Of a stretch of 64,000 nt of DNA, positions 38,001 through 53,000 are shown in pieces. Position 1 is the first letter of the stretch. Every line of letters starts with the position of its first letter. The notes under the pieces were generated by a model that saw only the letters and a list, made by a program, of their open reading frames with translations, ran no database searches and was not told where the DNA came from. The stretch is from Siphonodentalium dalli (taxonomy: Eukaryota > Mollusca > Scaphopoda > Gadilida > Siphonodentaliidae), in assembly GCA_032622095.1 (NCBI GenBank), contig CP136066.1, positions 43,413,835 to 43,477,834 of the forward strand, written 5' to 3'. A program made the position numbers and the translations under genes.

Positions 38001-41000
38001 GAATATTGATATTCTTATCACAACCTAAGAGGAATTAAAGACACCTTCAAGAAAAAATATAGTTCCACTTTAATTGTGTCTTTTCATGTTGACAAAATTG
38101 TTCAACTACCCTTATCACAGATTCAACACTAAATAACCCAACACACAAATTGAATATCTTAATTATATGCTAACTATATCATAATAATAGCATTAATCGA
38201 TATCATTGTGCTAAGCTCTTATACTACTGTGCATGCCAATAATACACGTGTGTCTTACAGGGTTGGGGCGATTACATGCCAATGTGATCGATTGCATTTA
38301 CAATTACTTTTGATTTACATGATTATGATTACGATTACTGATTACATTTTCCCCAATGTAATCGATTACGATTACAATTACTTTAGTAAATGTTATCGAT
38401 TACTTTTCGATTACATCTGATTACAATTGTTAGTTTCCAACCATTTTGATCGCATAGGAATAAATAATGAAATAATTCAAATTATCTTATAAAATTTGAT
38501 TGAATAAAGACATTACTGCATAACATGGAAACAAGAAACGACTGAAACAATAGAAAGATGCAAGCAATAAACATATAAACTTTTTACATTTACATATATT
38601 GGAAAGGTTTCATCATGAAGTTATGCACCAACTTATATTGGAATACATTATGTTTTATGTGTATTTATTTATGTAAATATATTTTAATATATTTTAAATT
38701 TTCTTACATGCATTCAAACTAACAACTAACGCATAATATTTATGAAAATATCACCAGAAACAATTATAAATTATTTGCATGTTCTGTTATATTCAATACC
38801 GAATACAATGAAGATAACACTAAGATTTATTTGATGATCATCTGTTGGTAATCCTGATGAGGATTAAATGAGGCTTAACTCCATGAGTGCAGTAAATGAC
38901 AAACCAGCTAATTAGGTCTAAGGATGAACATCACACCTGCTTTGTTCAGTTAATTAGCCCTATTGTACCAGTGTGACTCTACAGTCATTGTCTGCAGCAG
39001 TCCCAATTCAATTTAATCCTAATTGAAGTTGGATTTAATTATTTATTCATATTAGAACATTTCATTGTCTCTATCACAAGTTTATTGCCATTCATGCTGT
39101 ATTCAACAATTGTGTGTTGTTATCTGTGTCAACTACCAGAATGTACATACCGCTATACTTAAAGTAATTGACCACGGTGGCACCTATAACGCGGTGCCAC
39201 CCCATTAATACCGCGGTATTGTACCGTGGTATCCCCCAATACCGCGGTACTGATACCGCTTATTAACGCTTCAACACCGCGCATACCGCAGTGACACCAC
39301 GATGCATGCGGTCACGGTTCGCGATACCGCGGTGATTTTAACAGACAATTTGCGCGGAAAAAAAACGAAGGACACTGAAGAAATCTTCATTTATTGTGGT
39401 TATTTTATTTACTTATTATTGAGGATGATGTGTTTTTGCCAATAGTGGTTTGTCCATGTGTATAATATGTTTTTGCCAATAGTGATTTCTTTATGTGTCT
39501 GAATCATCAAAAACTATCTCTTGAGTGGAATTTGTTTTTCTCGTCTCCGTATAACCAATAGATATTGATAGACGGTAACGTCTTCCTTAGAAAATCTGAT
39601 ATATCTGACCTAATTTAGTTTTTACCCTGGACCCTTGTCGTTGAACTCTATAGGATTTATTTTTATTGTATATTTGAAACATCGTGCATGTATACATGTT
39701 GACCCATCAACGTATACATGCATATAGACAAAGGTCGATGATAAACCTACATGAGAATGCATCAGTTTTAGTTGCGATGCAGGGTACAGGTAGGAAATAT
39801 GGCTTGTTGCCATTCCTCGGAAAGCTCTCGGCGAGAGCTTTCCATGAATGGCAACAAGCCATATTTCCGACTAAATCCTGAAAAATTACCCATAATTCTG
39901 CTGTGGTTAAGTGGTCAATTACTTTGGGCATTACTGTAGTTGTTGTAATTGTGACCCGGAAGTGATTGACCGTGTTTAGTGGATTTTTGTTTAAGTATAA
40001 ATCTTCGTTCTCTAATAGGATGGTAAGGGGAAAGACGGCAAAGAGGAAGACAAACATGACAAAGGAAAGAAGAAAGAGAAAGAAGATAAAAATGCTGGAA
40101 AGAAAGGTAGGTTCACTGAATATTTAAAAACATATTTTCCTTCACATTTGAGACAGTATTCGCATGATCACTTTGTGTAGTATGTTACACAGTTCTTTGG
40201 TTTCACAATGACACTATTACACTAATTGTTCTGTAAGTCTGTACACATACACACACGATCACAAAGTCAATGTCATACATATAGCACGAAAATATTCAAC
40301 TCACCTTTGCAGACACTTATATGCTGTCCTTGTTTTTGAATGCGATATTCATCAAATTCGAAACATAGCCACTGGTAAAATAGCTGTGAGATTGCAGAGA
40401 TTTATAGTTCTTCATTTGATCCAATGTGTAAGAACTTGTTAAATTTACCAGGTAGTTCAAGATGTCTGAGTAACAAATGTCCAGTAGATTTTTATTATTG
40501 ACATCTTTATCGATTTCATACTGGTCTATTTTCTCAATATACAGTAATGCCCTAATTAATCGACTCCTTTAACCACAGCAGAATTATGGGTAACTTTTCA
40601 GGATTTAGTCGGAAATATGGCTTGTTGCCATTCATTGGAAAGCTCTCCCCGAGAGCTTTCCGATGAATGGCAACAAGCCATATTTCCGACTAAATCCTGA
40701 AATGTTACCCATAATTCTGCTGTGGTTAAAGGAGTCGATTAATTAGGGCATTACTGTACTCTTAACTTTTCAATGTATTTCTTCTTCAAGATATCATCCT
40801 AACTATCGATATAACTTTGCAATTTTTATTTCTTGCATGCCCCATTACTGATAAAAACGCACAAATAAATATAAAACTGTCTATTTCACTTCGATGTAAA
40901 CAAAGAGAATCACTTTTGATGTCATGAGTGTGCCTAACAAAATGGTGGCTACCAAGAGGAATTACTCAATTTGTGCTGTTAGCTAATAGCATCTATATGT

Positions 41001-44000
41001 GCATTGTATATGCTAAGAATATATGTTAGCATGTTGTGATATTGATCTCAAAATGCTCTGTCTTTAAAATTTGCCAGGTTCAGCTACTAGTATGCATAAC
41101 TTGTAACGTGTGTTGCCATCACCATTCCAATATGAAATATTTGGAACCTATTCACTGCTAAATTACTTGGTACATGATCAAATGTAATAATAACTAAACT
41201 TATTACACCCCTATTCTTAGAATCATATTGTTTCTGCCATGCAATATTTTGATTCTAATTCCGCACATTGCAGAATTGGAGGATGACAACAAACCCTGTA
41301 TGTTTCTGAATAAACTTTAAAGACATATTATGGACTTGTTCGAATGCTATAAACTTATAAGTTAGTTCTCAGGCTCTATTCCAACCTGGGGAATGTAGCA
41401 TTCTACTAACATCACCGAAAATTTCAAAGAAATCGGCCATACCACTCCATAGAAAACATCGTCTGAACTATGCTCAATTGTAAATATTTACATCTTTTGG
41501 GACGCAACAATCAGCTATAAACTAACGCAAATGATTTCTACCGTCATTGCATTTAATTAATATATAAGAATGACGGTGTGCGTTGTCAATTTGGATTAAT
41601 ATTCGTAAACATAACTACTTTGAGCAAGATTATTCCCCATTTCTATTTGCTCGCCCTGCCGGAGTGTTTCACATCACTTTAATTTATGGGATTCTAAAAA
41701 AATTTCAACAATACGGTACCCTCAATGCTAACCCTCAAAATATCAACACCCTAATCTCAGGCAAATCATAGATTATAATACATGTATTCTATATTCTTTT
41801 CCATGAGGCTATGTTGGTAATTCTTATCAGTTGTAATGAGGCGACACTAAGCATGCCTAGTGGGAGAGATTTTCAGCACTATAAACTTTTTTTTGTCAAA
41901 TAGGAACACCTAACATAAAGTTCCCAGGATAATTTCTTGTTTGACTATTTATAGATCAATGGTTTTATCTTGCAATTGGACCATCTTTTTAAAAAATAGA
42001 AGTTTATTTTGAAGTGTGCAACTCTATTATGTGAATATTCTGTTGATATGAGTAATTATTTTGGTTGATATATAATATTTAGAACGAGAGGCCGATCACG
42101 ATCGGCAGATGTTTAACCCATACCTTGGCGATAACGATTAGCTATTTTCATAAATCCTTACACCAACCTTTTCAACAATTCAAACCTTACTTTTAAAGCT
42201 ACTCGATCCGATTAAGCACCCCTCAGTTACTATTTATTTGGTTTAGGGGTAACAAATATTTTATTCAAATCGAGGAACCCATTCATCAAATTCAGAGTAA
42301 GCAGATATCAATTTTTTAAATCCATTATCTTTAACCACCTGGAATATTTAGTGGCCGTATGAAAGTCGATGAAGATGGATAACTCTAAAATCAAGTGGCT
42401 TTTTTGTGTCAGATATATGACAAAGCAGCAAAATTTCATTGTACAAAATGTTGATAAATAACAGGTTTTGGGCAATTTTATACTATAGTGGACTGTGGTT
42501 AGCATTATTTTTGGGCAATTAATCGATTCTGATAACTGAAGCGGAATTGTTGTTGGAATCTGATGATATGGGGACCATCAAATCGGATTGAGTACCTTTA
42601 AGTTCACAAGTGGCATAAGCCTTATTGGGCACCTTCCATATGAACATGGATATGGCATTTGATTCCAACCTATTAAGTCAGTTTAAAATAGATATATAGT
42701 CTAGTCAGATTGAAAATAGATTCATTACATTGGATAGCATACTGTATGGCCATGGAATGGGTAGGGTTAATTTTCTTCTAAGCTAAACATTGGAAAGATA
42801 TAATATATGTAAACAGTGGAAATATAATTAAAGTTATGGTTAATATCTTCAAACCAATCGATACCAAAATCTATACAGGTGAAGAATGTATCAGCATTAA
42901 CATGGATGCAATTATATATATAGTGATCATGTGAAAAATATCTAGTTATCACATTGTTTCAACAGGATTGGTGGAGGATGTTAATATTTTTAAGCAAATA
43001 AACCAAATGACCCTCACTATACAGGTTAGGGGTGTGTTATCATAAACTATGCCAAGAACTATAAACATAATCAATGGAAATATTTGAGTTATGAAATCGG
43101 ATAGAATGGGGTTAATCTTACCCAAACTAATGAACTGATAAACACAAAAAAGTCTATGAAAAGCATGTCATTGGATTTAGCAAAACCCATACAATAAGCC
43201 AGTCCCTAATGTCATGAACCTATTACAACAAAGGGGTTAACTCAATATTGCACAGAAAAGCAGAACTAGCCTGAGTGTAATCAATTAGCTTTGACAGGTT
43301 TTATCAACAGACTCCCCAGAGCAATGTTATTTATCTCTATGGTATGTAGTGTCCAGTTAAACATTGCCAATAATACACTCTGTGTTATGTGAGATCTTCT
43401 CTTCTCACAGTACAGGCTTACTTTATCAGTCACTTTAATTTTAAATGGCCATAACTCTGTTAAAATATACCCGATCAAATTCGAACCTGATCTGTATTTC
43501 GGGATGAGGACCATATGTACCAAATTTGGTGCTGATCAGATGAAAAATATTTAAGTCAACACAGCTTGGATGAATTCTATTTAAAAACAAGAGCAGAAAG
43601 GGTTAACTAAACGATACCAAAAACCATACAGATAAAGAACATGCTAAGAAAAACCTAGGTAAGAAATATGAGGCACATCAGAAGAAAATTGTTTGACTTA
43701 GATGCATCAGATAGCATTTGTGTGCAGGGTTAATTATTTTCTAAACCGATCAACCAATCGATACCAAAAACTATACAGGTGAGGGGTGTGTCATTATAAA
43801 CCTACATATCAAATATGAACACAATCGGACAAAAAATACTTAAGTTATGGCATCGGATAGAACATGACTATGTGCGGATGCAAAGTGTTAATAATTTCTA
43901 AACCGATCAACCGATCAATACCAAAAACTATACAGGTGAGAAGTGTGTCATCATAAACATGCACATAAAATTTGAACACGATTCGATACAAAATATTTGA

Positions 44001-47000
44001 GTAAATGAATCGGATAGCAAGTGTCTACAGACAGACGGACGGACGAACGACGGAGGGTTGATCCGGACGTCGGCATTATGTGTACCATACATGGTATGGG
44101 TACACATAAAAATTGTCCTGAAACTATGAAATAATTTTCGAAGTTGTTTTAGTTTGTATAAATGCCATGATCTGTCAAACATGTAGAAATTCATTTTGAA
44201 ATTGGGAAAACGTTATGAGCTGCTAAATCCATTGAAACACTTTCACACAAAAATAATTCACAACTCATTGGACTGGACCACATAGTTGATATTTATGTTG
44301 TGAGACATTTTGAGAGTCCAAGATGACTGTTCAAATCAAGTGCTTCATACATGTTTGTGTGAACAAAAATAATTGCAACATGTAGTGGAGCTTGGAGTAG
44401 CCAAAATGTACATGCATGCACAAGGGACGTAATTCACAGGTGTGACATTATGACTTTTAATTTACCGAGAAATGCTTAAATATCACCCCTAAGTGTGTAA
44501 TAATTAATCCTTTCATGACGGGAGCCACGCTGAATCAGCATTAAAGATCCTGTGCCAGTGCATTCTCTTATGTATGCGAGTCTCCCATACTAGTAGGGAT
44601 ATATAAGAGAATGCACTGGCTTACAAGGTAAACGTAAATATTGTTAGGCCAATGTATTCTCTTATATATGCGAGGCTCCCTATGGGAGACTCGCATATAT
44701 AAGAGAATACATTGGCACAGGGTTTTCACAAAATATCAGGAAGCTCCAGTCATGAAAGAGTTAACTATAATGTCTGCATATGAGCATTTTGTTGTAGTAA
44801 ATGTATATCTAACTCTCTATGAACTTATCTGATAGGGGGTGGAGCCAATGTTGGTGGGCGTGGTTCTGGAGGTAAGACGTGTGGCTTGTTGATTTTATTT
44901 CTTTTTGTACCTCAGTTTTTTTCTCGCATGTGTTATCATTTTTACTTTTGCTTTGTTTTGTCAGTTTTGAAGTCTTGGAAGGAATCGGTTGTGTGACAAA
45001 TTTATCATTTATGTTATTCTTTGAGAGAGACTATCATTGCCTTTGTATGCTTGAGCTTTTAACCCTTTCTATGCTAAATGGATTCTCCCATTCAGTTATA
45101 ATCAAAACATTGGAATGGTCTATTATTCATTTGGAGGGGTTTTCAGCAAAAATAAACAGACGACAGATAATAAAAGTGCGGAAGGAGTCCTATTTATTTG
45201 CATGAAATGTTCAGATAATAAATTTAACAAACAACCAGTGGTCATTGTTGAACATATTATCAGAACATTTCATAAGGTAACTACTCGTCGATGAGTATTT
45301 AGTATAGGAAGGGTTAAACTAGCGAAACTCAACCTTCTAGATTAGAAAGTTATTTCTTAAATTTGCAGTGCTGTCTTTTTCAATTCAACTCTATTTTCAT
45401 CATTTGAGACAAGTCTGAGTTTAGTGTCCCTGTCATTTGCAGAATGAGGTCCCCAGAGGTTGAATTTAGTGATGCTATCCCGCACAGTGGGCTAGCATCA
45501 CTAAATTCACCCTCTTTGGACCTCATTCTGCATGGCCGCATCTGCTATGAGAGACATATACCCAGATTGAAGTTCCCAAATGGTGAATATTGTGATGTAC
45601 ACCCATTGGGAACCTCGATTATGTAATGTGTCGTCTGCCAATTTGGGGATATAGAGAAACTAAACTAAAAAAGAAATAGAATCTATGTGAAGAAGTTTCT
45701 ATAGAAATTTGATAATAAAGAAACTTTTCAGAGAAGATGAGGGCTAAGCAGAATGAGGTCACCAGTGTGTGAATTACGATATGCAGGGTAGGGTCACTAA
45801 ATTCACCCTCTGGGGACCTCATTCTGCAAATGACAGGCATCTTATACTCAGGCCTGATTTGAGACCACATTAAAATGAACATACTATTTATGTTGGTAGT
45901 GAACTATTATAATAATGATGACTGTGCTTCGTGTGAACATTGCCGATTGTCGCCCGAGAAACCAATATATAGAGATTACCTACAGTTTTAAATTTGTTTG
46001 AATACCGAAATATCTCATGAGTGACTGGAAAGAAATATTGAATTTTCACGATTTTATTATATGCCCCTTGTTAATGTTGCTAAATTAACTCTAATTCAAT
46101 TATTAACTCTACTTAATTAAAGCAGAGATGTATATAATATATCTAATTTACATCCATGATTAAAGAGCGTGTGTCAATGTTTACAAAAAGGAAAGGGTCT
46201 ATTGGCCTAATTTTGAAATTGACACATTGCAGAATTATTGATTGATCATGTGGCATCATAAATTTGTCGCTTTTGATTGGCTAGTGAACACACACTGATC
46301 ACTCGATCTACCCTGGCTGCACATGTGTTCCTGGTAGTTGTTTATATCAAGTCAGTGAGCTGCATTGAAATATCGGAACCTACAGTGTAAACAACGGAAC
46401 TTGATTTCACTGTAGCTCCAAAGAGATATGTACAACGATCTATGTTACGGTAAATTTCCATTATTTTATAAGCAAGCATATGATAAATAGGCATTATCCG
46501 AGAGAGATATTGGTTCCAAGGGGAGACTATCAGCAATGTTTTCCTCCAGCACATTCATCATTGTTTTTATTATACCGAATAGACAATGTCCCTCGAGTTA
46601 TGACTGAGTATGAGTTTCTAAACTCTGTGTTTACCATCGATTAACCTCACAATGTCAGAAGATGAAACATCCGCAAAACATTTGTTGACAACACAGGCGG
46701 CCATGTTCTACAAGAATGTGGAAGTCATTTTGCTTTCAAATAAAAAAAAAATCATCTTTAGCTATTTCCTTGAGTTAATTACTTTGGGACGTTTGGTCTG
46801 AGCGATAAACATCGCAAAAAATTGTTGACCGGCAATGTTTCAAGGGAGGGAAAAACATTGCAAAATGAGTAACAGAATCGAATGAGGAACTAACACAGTG
46901 TCTTAATGTGAGGTATAGTAAAATCTTATGTTTCATGACTCTCTCTTTCTAATTTTTATGTTTTTACTACATACAGTAATGCCCTAAGTAATCGACTCCT

Positions 47001-50000
47001 TGACCACAGCAGAATTATGGGTAACTTTTCAGGATTGAGAGCTTTCCGATGAAAGGCAACAAGCCATATTTCCGACTAAATCCTGAAAAGTTACCCATAA
47101 TGTTGCTGTGGTTAAGGAGTCGATTAATTAGAGCATTACTGTAGTATGCGAAATGGTAAAATTTAGCTATCTAGAATTTAAACATGCTGCATGTAAATTT
47201 GAATTCAAATGTTATTATCAATCTTGAAGTTGGACCTAATTAGTGTATTTATGGATTCCAATGACATTTTGTAGAAAACACAATAATACATGATGGCATA
47301 TTCATATATATACATTGGTTTTCTTAAAAGTTCTTGGTTTTAGGCAACCAAAAATGGCAGCTCAGATTGTAAATTCAGAAATTAGAATTTGATATAATAT
47401 AATAATGCCGAAAATTCACCTATATCAGTTGGATCTGTCTGTTAGTATTGCATACAGAGCTTAGTCCAATTTCTATTGTATCTTTAATAATCAGAAGCTC
47501 TGCATTATAATTATTCATATGCCAATGTAATGCGCCTGATTGTGACAATGGGAGTAATGCTGCCATCTGATTAACCCTTTGAGTGCCAGCGGCCGATCTC
47601 AAGAGAATGCATTGGCACAGGGTATATGGGTTGATACAAAAATCGACCTGGCACCCAAAGGGTTAATGATGAATGCCTCCTAAATTTAATAATGATATCT
47701 ATAGCTGAATGTGATATACATGTATGTGATAATAACGAGTGAATAAGAAAAGAAAAGAATACCGTAAATATCATCTCTTCAAGCGGTTATCATTGGCGTA
47801 TAAAGTCCTGACCCATATTTGTTGCAAAGCAGTTCTCAGAAGTTTAAATTTTAGCGTACATGTATATGTCTTTTCAGCAACTTTAGTCAGGTTTAGCCAC
47901 ATGTATGTGTAACTTTTAAAGTGTGTTACTATTGCCAGTCACCTGACTCGGGTGAGTATTTCCACTTGGCGTTCACAGTCATTCAGTTTAGACATTTTAT
48001 GTCTGACATGTAACATACTTAGGCCATGCAATGTCAATTTTCCATTTTTCAGGGCCGTGCACATAGTACTGAAAACATTTCAGGCTCTTAAAACAAGTGG
48101 TAATACGGCCAAATTTCGTGAATACTCAAGTGATAATACGCCGCTATTTCATTGAACAAAATTTGATAAATAACACGTTTTGGGAAATTTGATACAACAG
48201 TTGACAGTGGTTAGAATTATTTTGTTGCAATTAATCGATAACTAAAGTGTATTTTGAAGAAATGTTGTTGTTGTATCTTGATGATATGGGGACCCTCTGA
48301 TCGGATTGAATACCTTTAATCATTCTATTTGACTTATTTTATGTTATTTTATATTTTTTCATGTGAACAGGTTTTATGAAAATGGTTGGGGTCATTGCTG
48401 GTAATGATATATCTCACACTACTATTTATTACCGTGTATATTTTATGTTTATTAATAGATTGGTGTATTATCGATTAGATAATTGTGTAACCATTTTCTA
48501 TCTTGACAAGCTGAGCTTTTGACTATATTCATACGCTGGAAAATTTCCTCGCAAATTTTTGTGTAATTTGTCATGGATGGTGCTATATACACAATATTTG
48601 TGGAACTAAATTAAGAGTATGTATGGGTTGAAGTTTCTGTGATTAGAGCTGTGGTTTATAATATTGTTGATTCTTGCCACATATTAAACGTTAATTTCAA
48701 GCAAATTTATGATAGGTGTAACAATTGGTACATGTAGCATTGTCAGGTTTCATTTATTATTCAACTATCGTAACTAAATTTAACTATAATAGTTTGAACT
48801 CAGGGCATGCTAGACCTGATTGTACACAAACTATCAATAATATTCATAACCATTTCATGGCGGGAGCTGTGCTGGTGCAGCATTAAAGATTGTGTGCTTG
48901 TGCATTCTCTCATATATGCGAGTCTCCCATAGGGAGCCTTACATATATAAGAGAATGCACTGGATTACAAGGTTAAGGTAAATATTGTTAAGCCAATGCA
49001 ATGTTCATGGTTTTGCAAAATTTCAGGGAGCTCCAGTAATGGAAGGATTAACACACTATTTTTCAATTATATTCATACTTTATTTTGGGTTTTGCCTCTT
49101 TCATAAAATTTGTGAATTGGGAGTAGCCATATTTAACTATATTTAACCCTTTCAGTGCCAAGTCCGATTTTTGTATCAACCCATATTTTCTTGATCATTT
49201 TTCAAATTTATTGATTATAATAATGTGATACATTGTTGGAAAGAGCTCTTATGGGTTGATACAAAAATCGGACTTTGCACTGAAAGGGTTAATAGCTAAA
49301 TGGTAACTATAGTCTATAATAGTTGAATTCAGGATCTGCCAGACCTGACTGAACACAAACTTTTGATAACGTTCTTAAATTAACCCTTTACCCAACAAAC
49401 CGGCCAAAAACGCCCAAATAAAGCTTCAACAGCCTAAAATATCTTCGGTCTGTCTCAATAACACCATACAAATATGGATATCATTGGAACCGGTTCATTG
49501 ACCTGATTGTGATGGTTACAGTTATGCCCTGTGCCAATGCATTCTCTTATATATGTGAGTCGACCATAGGTCGCCTCGCATATATAAGAGAATGCATTGG
49601 CCTAAAAAAATAATATTTTTCTACATTCTTTGACAATTTTATCATTTTTAATATGTTAAGCCAATGCATTCTCTTATATATGCGAGGCGACCTATGGTCG
49701 ACTCGCATATATAAGAGAATGCATTGGCACAGGGCCGTTCTGTTGGGTAAAGGGTTAACACCCTTCTCCTCTGAGACTTATTTCCTGAAACAATTGTCAG
49801 CCAAATTTTGCCAGTGTATGAATGTAGATGAGACTGAATAATTATTAAGGGGATGACCTTGTACTATTTGAGCTTTCAGAATAATTTGACTATATATATA
49901 CTGTACCATGATAAATTTAATTACATGTAATTGGTCACAGCAGAGCTGGAGCTGATTAACATGTATTTACCAATTGGTATATTCACTGCATATCATTCTG

Positions 50001-53000
50001 AAATCACCAAATACTGAAAGGAAATCTGCATTCTAATTCAACAAATTAAGATTTATAACAACTCTCAAACTAGAGGCGTGTGCAATGTAGCTTTATAATA
50101 AGGTGAAATTATATACAGCATATCGACAATGAATAAAAGAGTTGAAATTAGGGAAAATCTTGTGGGAACCTATTTTGAATAGCACTAATAGGTATTTTTG
50201 TTGAATAACTATGAAAAATAGTATATACAATTGTGCAAATATAGAAGAAAAATTATAAACATTTCTTAAAGGAACTCCATGTACTTATCAATGAGTCAAT
50301 GTGGTGTATAGAAAAACAATTTCATCTTTATTTGCCGTCAAGCAAGTTGTCATTCAAATTTTTTTTCACTATCTCGATGACATGATTCCTTTTCCTCAGT
50401 TTCACTGTGCTTAAAAATACTGAGTTTCTTGTCAAAGTTTAAGGTCAGGGTGTATCACATACACGTACAGTGTGAATTAGAAACAGTTTCATCATAAACA
50501 TTGCTTTGCATTTGATCATAACATGTTCCAGGTGGCTGATGCATTTGGTGGCAGTATATATCTTATGTATTCTAAGTTTCCTTTGTCCATGTCAGCTTGG
50601 TGTGTTAGATGCTGCTAAATGATGAAGATACAACCCATGCCTTGGCTCAAGCATAAAAATATAGTGCTGGACATTTGCAGAATGAGGTCCCCAGAGGGTG
50701 AATTTAGTTATTCTTTCCTGAACAGCAGGCTAGCATCACCAAATTCACCCTCTGGGGACCTCATTCTGCATAGTCTCTTACAATTATGAAATTTCACCCA
50801 GGTAATTAATTCAATGTTTATTTCGATATTGGCTCAGAAAAGTAAAAAAAGCATGCAATTTCAAGCTGAGACCACCCCCTACTGTGAATTAGATTATTGG
50901 GAAACAAGTATTATCAAAGAAATATATTCCATGCCTTGTTTATTCAATGTTATAAAAGTTCCCTGTCAGAACATCAAAAAATTCCCAGATTTGGTACTGC
51001 TTGAATATGAGCTACATGTACATGTATATAGCTAGAGTAGAGATTCGTGGCATGATTTTCTTTAAAGTGTACTATTGGACAAGGCATGGGATGTAACCTT
51101 GCTCTCTTGGCTCTGTCTATCTTCACTGTCTGGCAATGATGAAGGAAGCTTGATTTATATTTTATGTAACATTAGATCAATATACTTTTATATATTTTTT
51201 AAACTTTATAAAGATGGTCTATCTCTTCCTATAAGTTTTATATAGTTTCCTGGGTATAAATAAATACATATGAATCAAAGACCCCTGTCTGGAAATGATT
51301 CTGTCAATTAACCCTTTGAGTGCCAGGGGCCGATCTCATCGGCCCTAAACCTACAAAATAAGTCTGTTAAAGAATATAAGAATAAATTATTAAAATTGTA
51401 AAAAATTGTAAAAAAAACAATTGTTAGGCCAATGCATTCTCTTATATATGCGAGGCGACCTATGGTCGACTCGCATATATAAGAGAATGCATTGGCACAG
51501 GGTATATGGGTTGATACAAAAATCGACCTGGCACTCAAAGGGTTAATATTGATTTTTATTTAGAATTTTCTGGTATAATATACATGCAGTCAATTTGGGA
51601 CATTTTATGGCTTGCATTTGTTCAGATGCATGTGGGATAACTCTATTTAAAATTCTATAATAGTACCGAAAAAATGTCACACTTTCCCAGACAGGGTTTT
51701 TTAAATTCATATTTAGTTTATACACCAGAAACTATATAAAACTTGTGTAGGAAGAGATTTAACATCTTTTAATAACTTATTTACTATTAAGTTTATAAAG
51801 TTGTAACTGTAAAGATTGAAGACAAATATAATGCATTGAAAAATGTGTTAATGTAGGTTGTCTTATAAACTTCACAGTTAAACCTTCATAAACCTAGAAG
51901 TAATACCAGATTATTTGTTGACTTTATTTCGTTGTAGGTGTGGCTGCATGACAGTACTGAACCAATGAATATTAAAATGATATTTGTTCATTTCTATCAG
52001 AATGCAGGCAGAAAAAATCTTTGAGTTCTAATTGAGAAAACACTGTTGTGTTTGGAATTTGATTATATAAACAGATCGCAACGTGCATCTGAATTGAGAG
52101 GTACCGGTATCTGTCAAAAGGCTCAATGGTGCAAGAATATATTTCATGAGAGTTAATGCTTGACTTATTATACATAACTCACTCATAGAAAGTATCATGA
52201 CAGTCTCTTGTTTCTGATGCTTGTTGCGCTCTGTATTTATTCCACACCCATTAATTGTTCATCAATTTGTTTTCAATGCAGTAGCCAATGGACACATGGA
52301 TGTTGAAAAAAATGACATCAATTCTCATAAACCGATATATGTGCAAACTAGTGATGACTTGGTTTTGTATATTGTTAAAGGGGTACATTAAATCCTGCCA
52401 TTTATGGGACCATCTCATTTTATACTGAACAGAATATATGCAACAAATGAATGAATTTGAGCCATGGATTTTTGCAAAATACACTTGTATGCTCTATGGA
52501 TAAGGCAAACAACATGGTAATTATAATGAAAATGAATTTATGACTGGAGTCATAAATTCATTTTGATTACAATTAACATGTTGTTTGTATTGTTCATAGA
52601 GCGCACAAGTGTTTTGTGCACTAATCCATGGCTCAAATTCATTCATTTGTTGCATATATTCTGTTGAGTATAAAATGAGATGGTCCCACAAATGACCGGA
52701 TTTAGTGTACATTACCCCCTTAATATACAGTTATTATCCATAATAAATGTCTTTTACATCAATGGGTGTGGAATGAATCTCAATACCAAATATATCTTGA
52801 TTTTACATACATTTGTAGGGTACGTTGGATATCACCCTAACCTGGCTTCAAAATATGGTACTGGTCATATGCAGAATAAGTTTAGAATTTAGTGACGTTA
52901 TCCCACACAGTGGGCTAGCATCACCAAATTCATCCTCTGGGGACCACATTCTGCGTGGCCTCATCTGCTATGGGATACCTAGACTCAGATTTAAGTTCCC

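Noticed and set aside
48371-48400. Microexon GFMKMVGVIA as a firm LRRC71 exon
   Set aside because: Kept only as a low-confidence candidate. Its hydrophobic content differs from the linker, and phase compatibility alone has a substantial chance probability.
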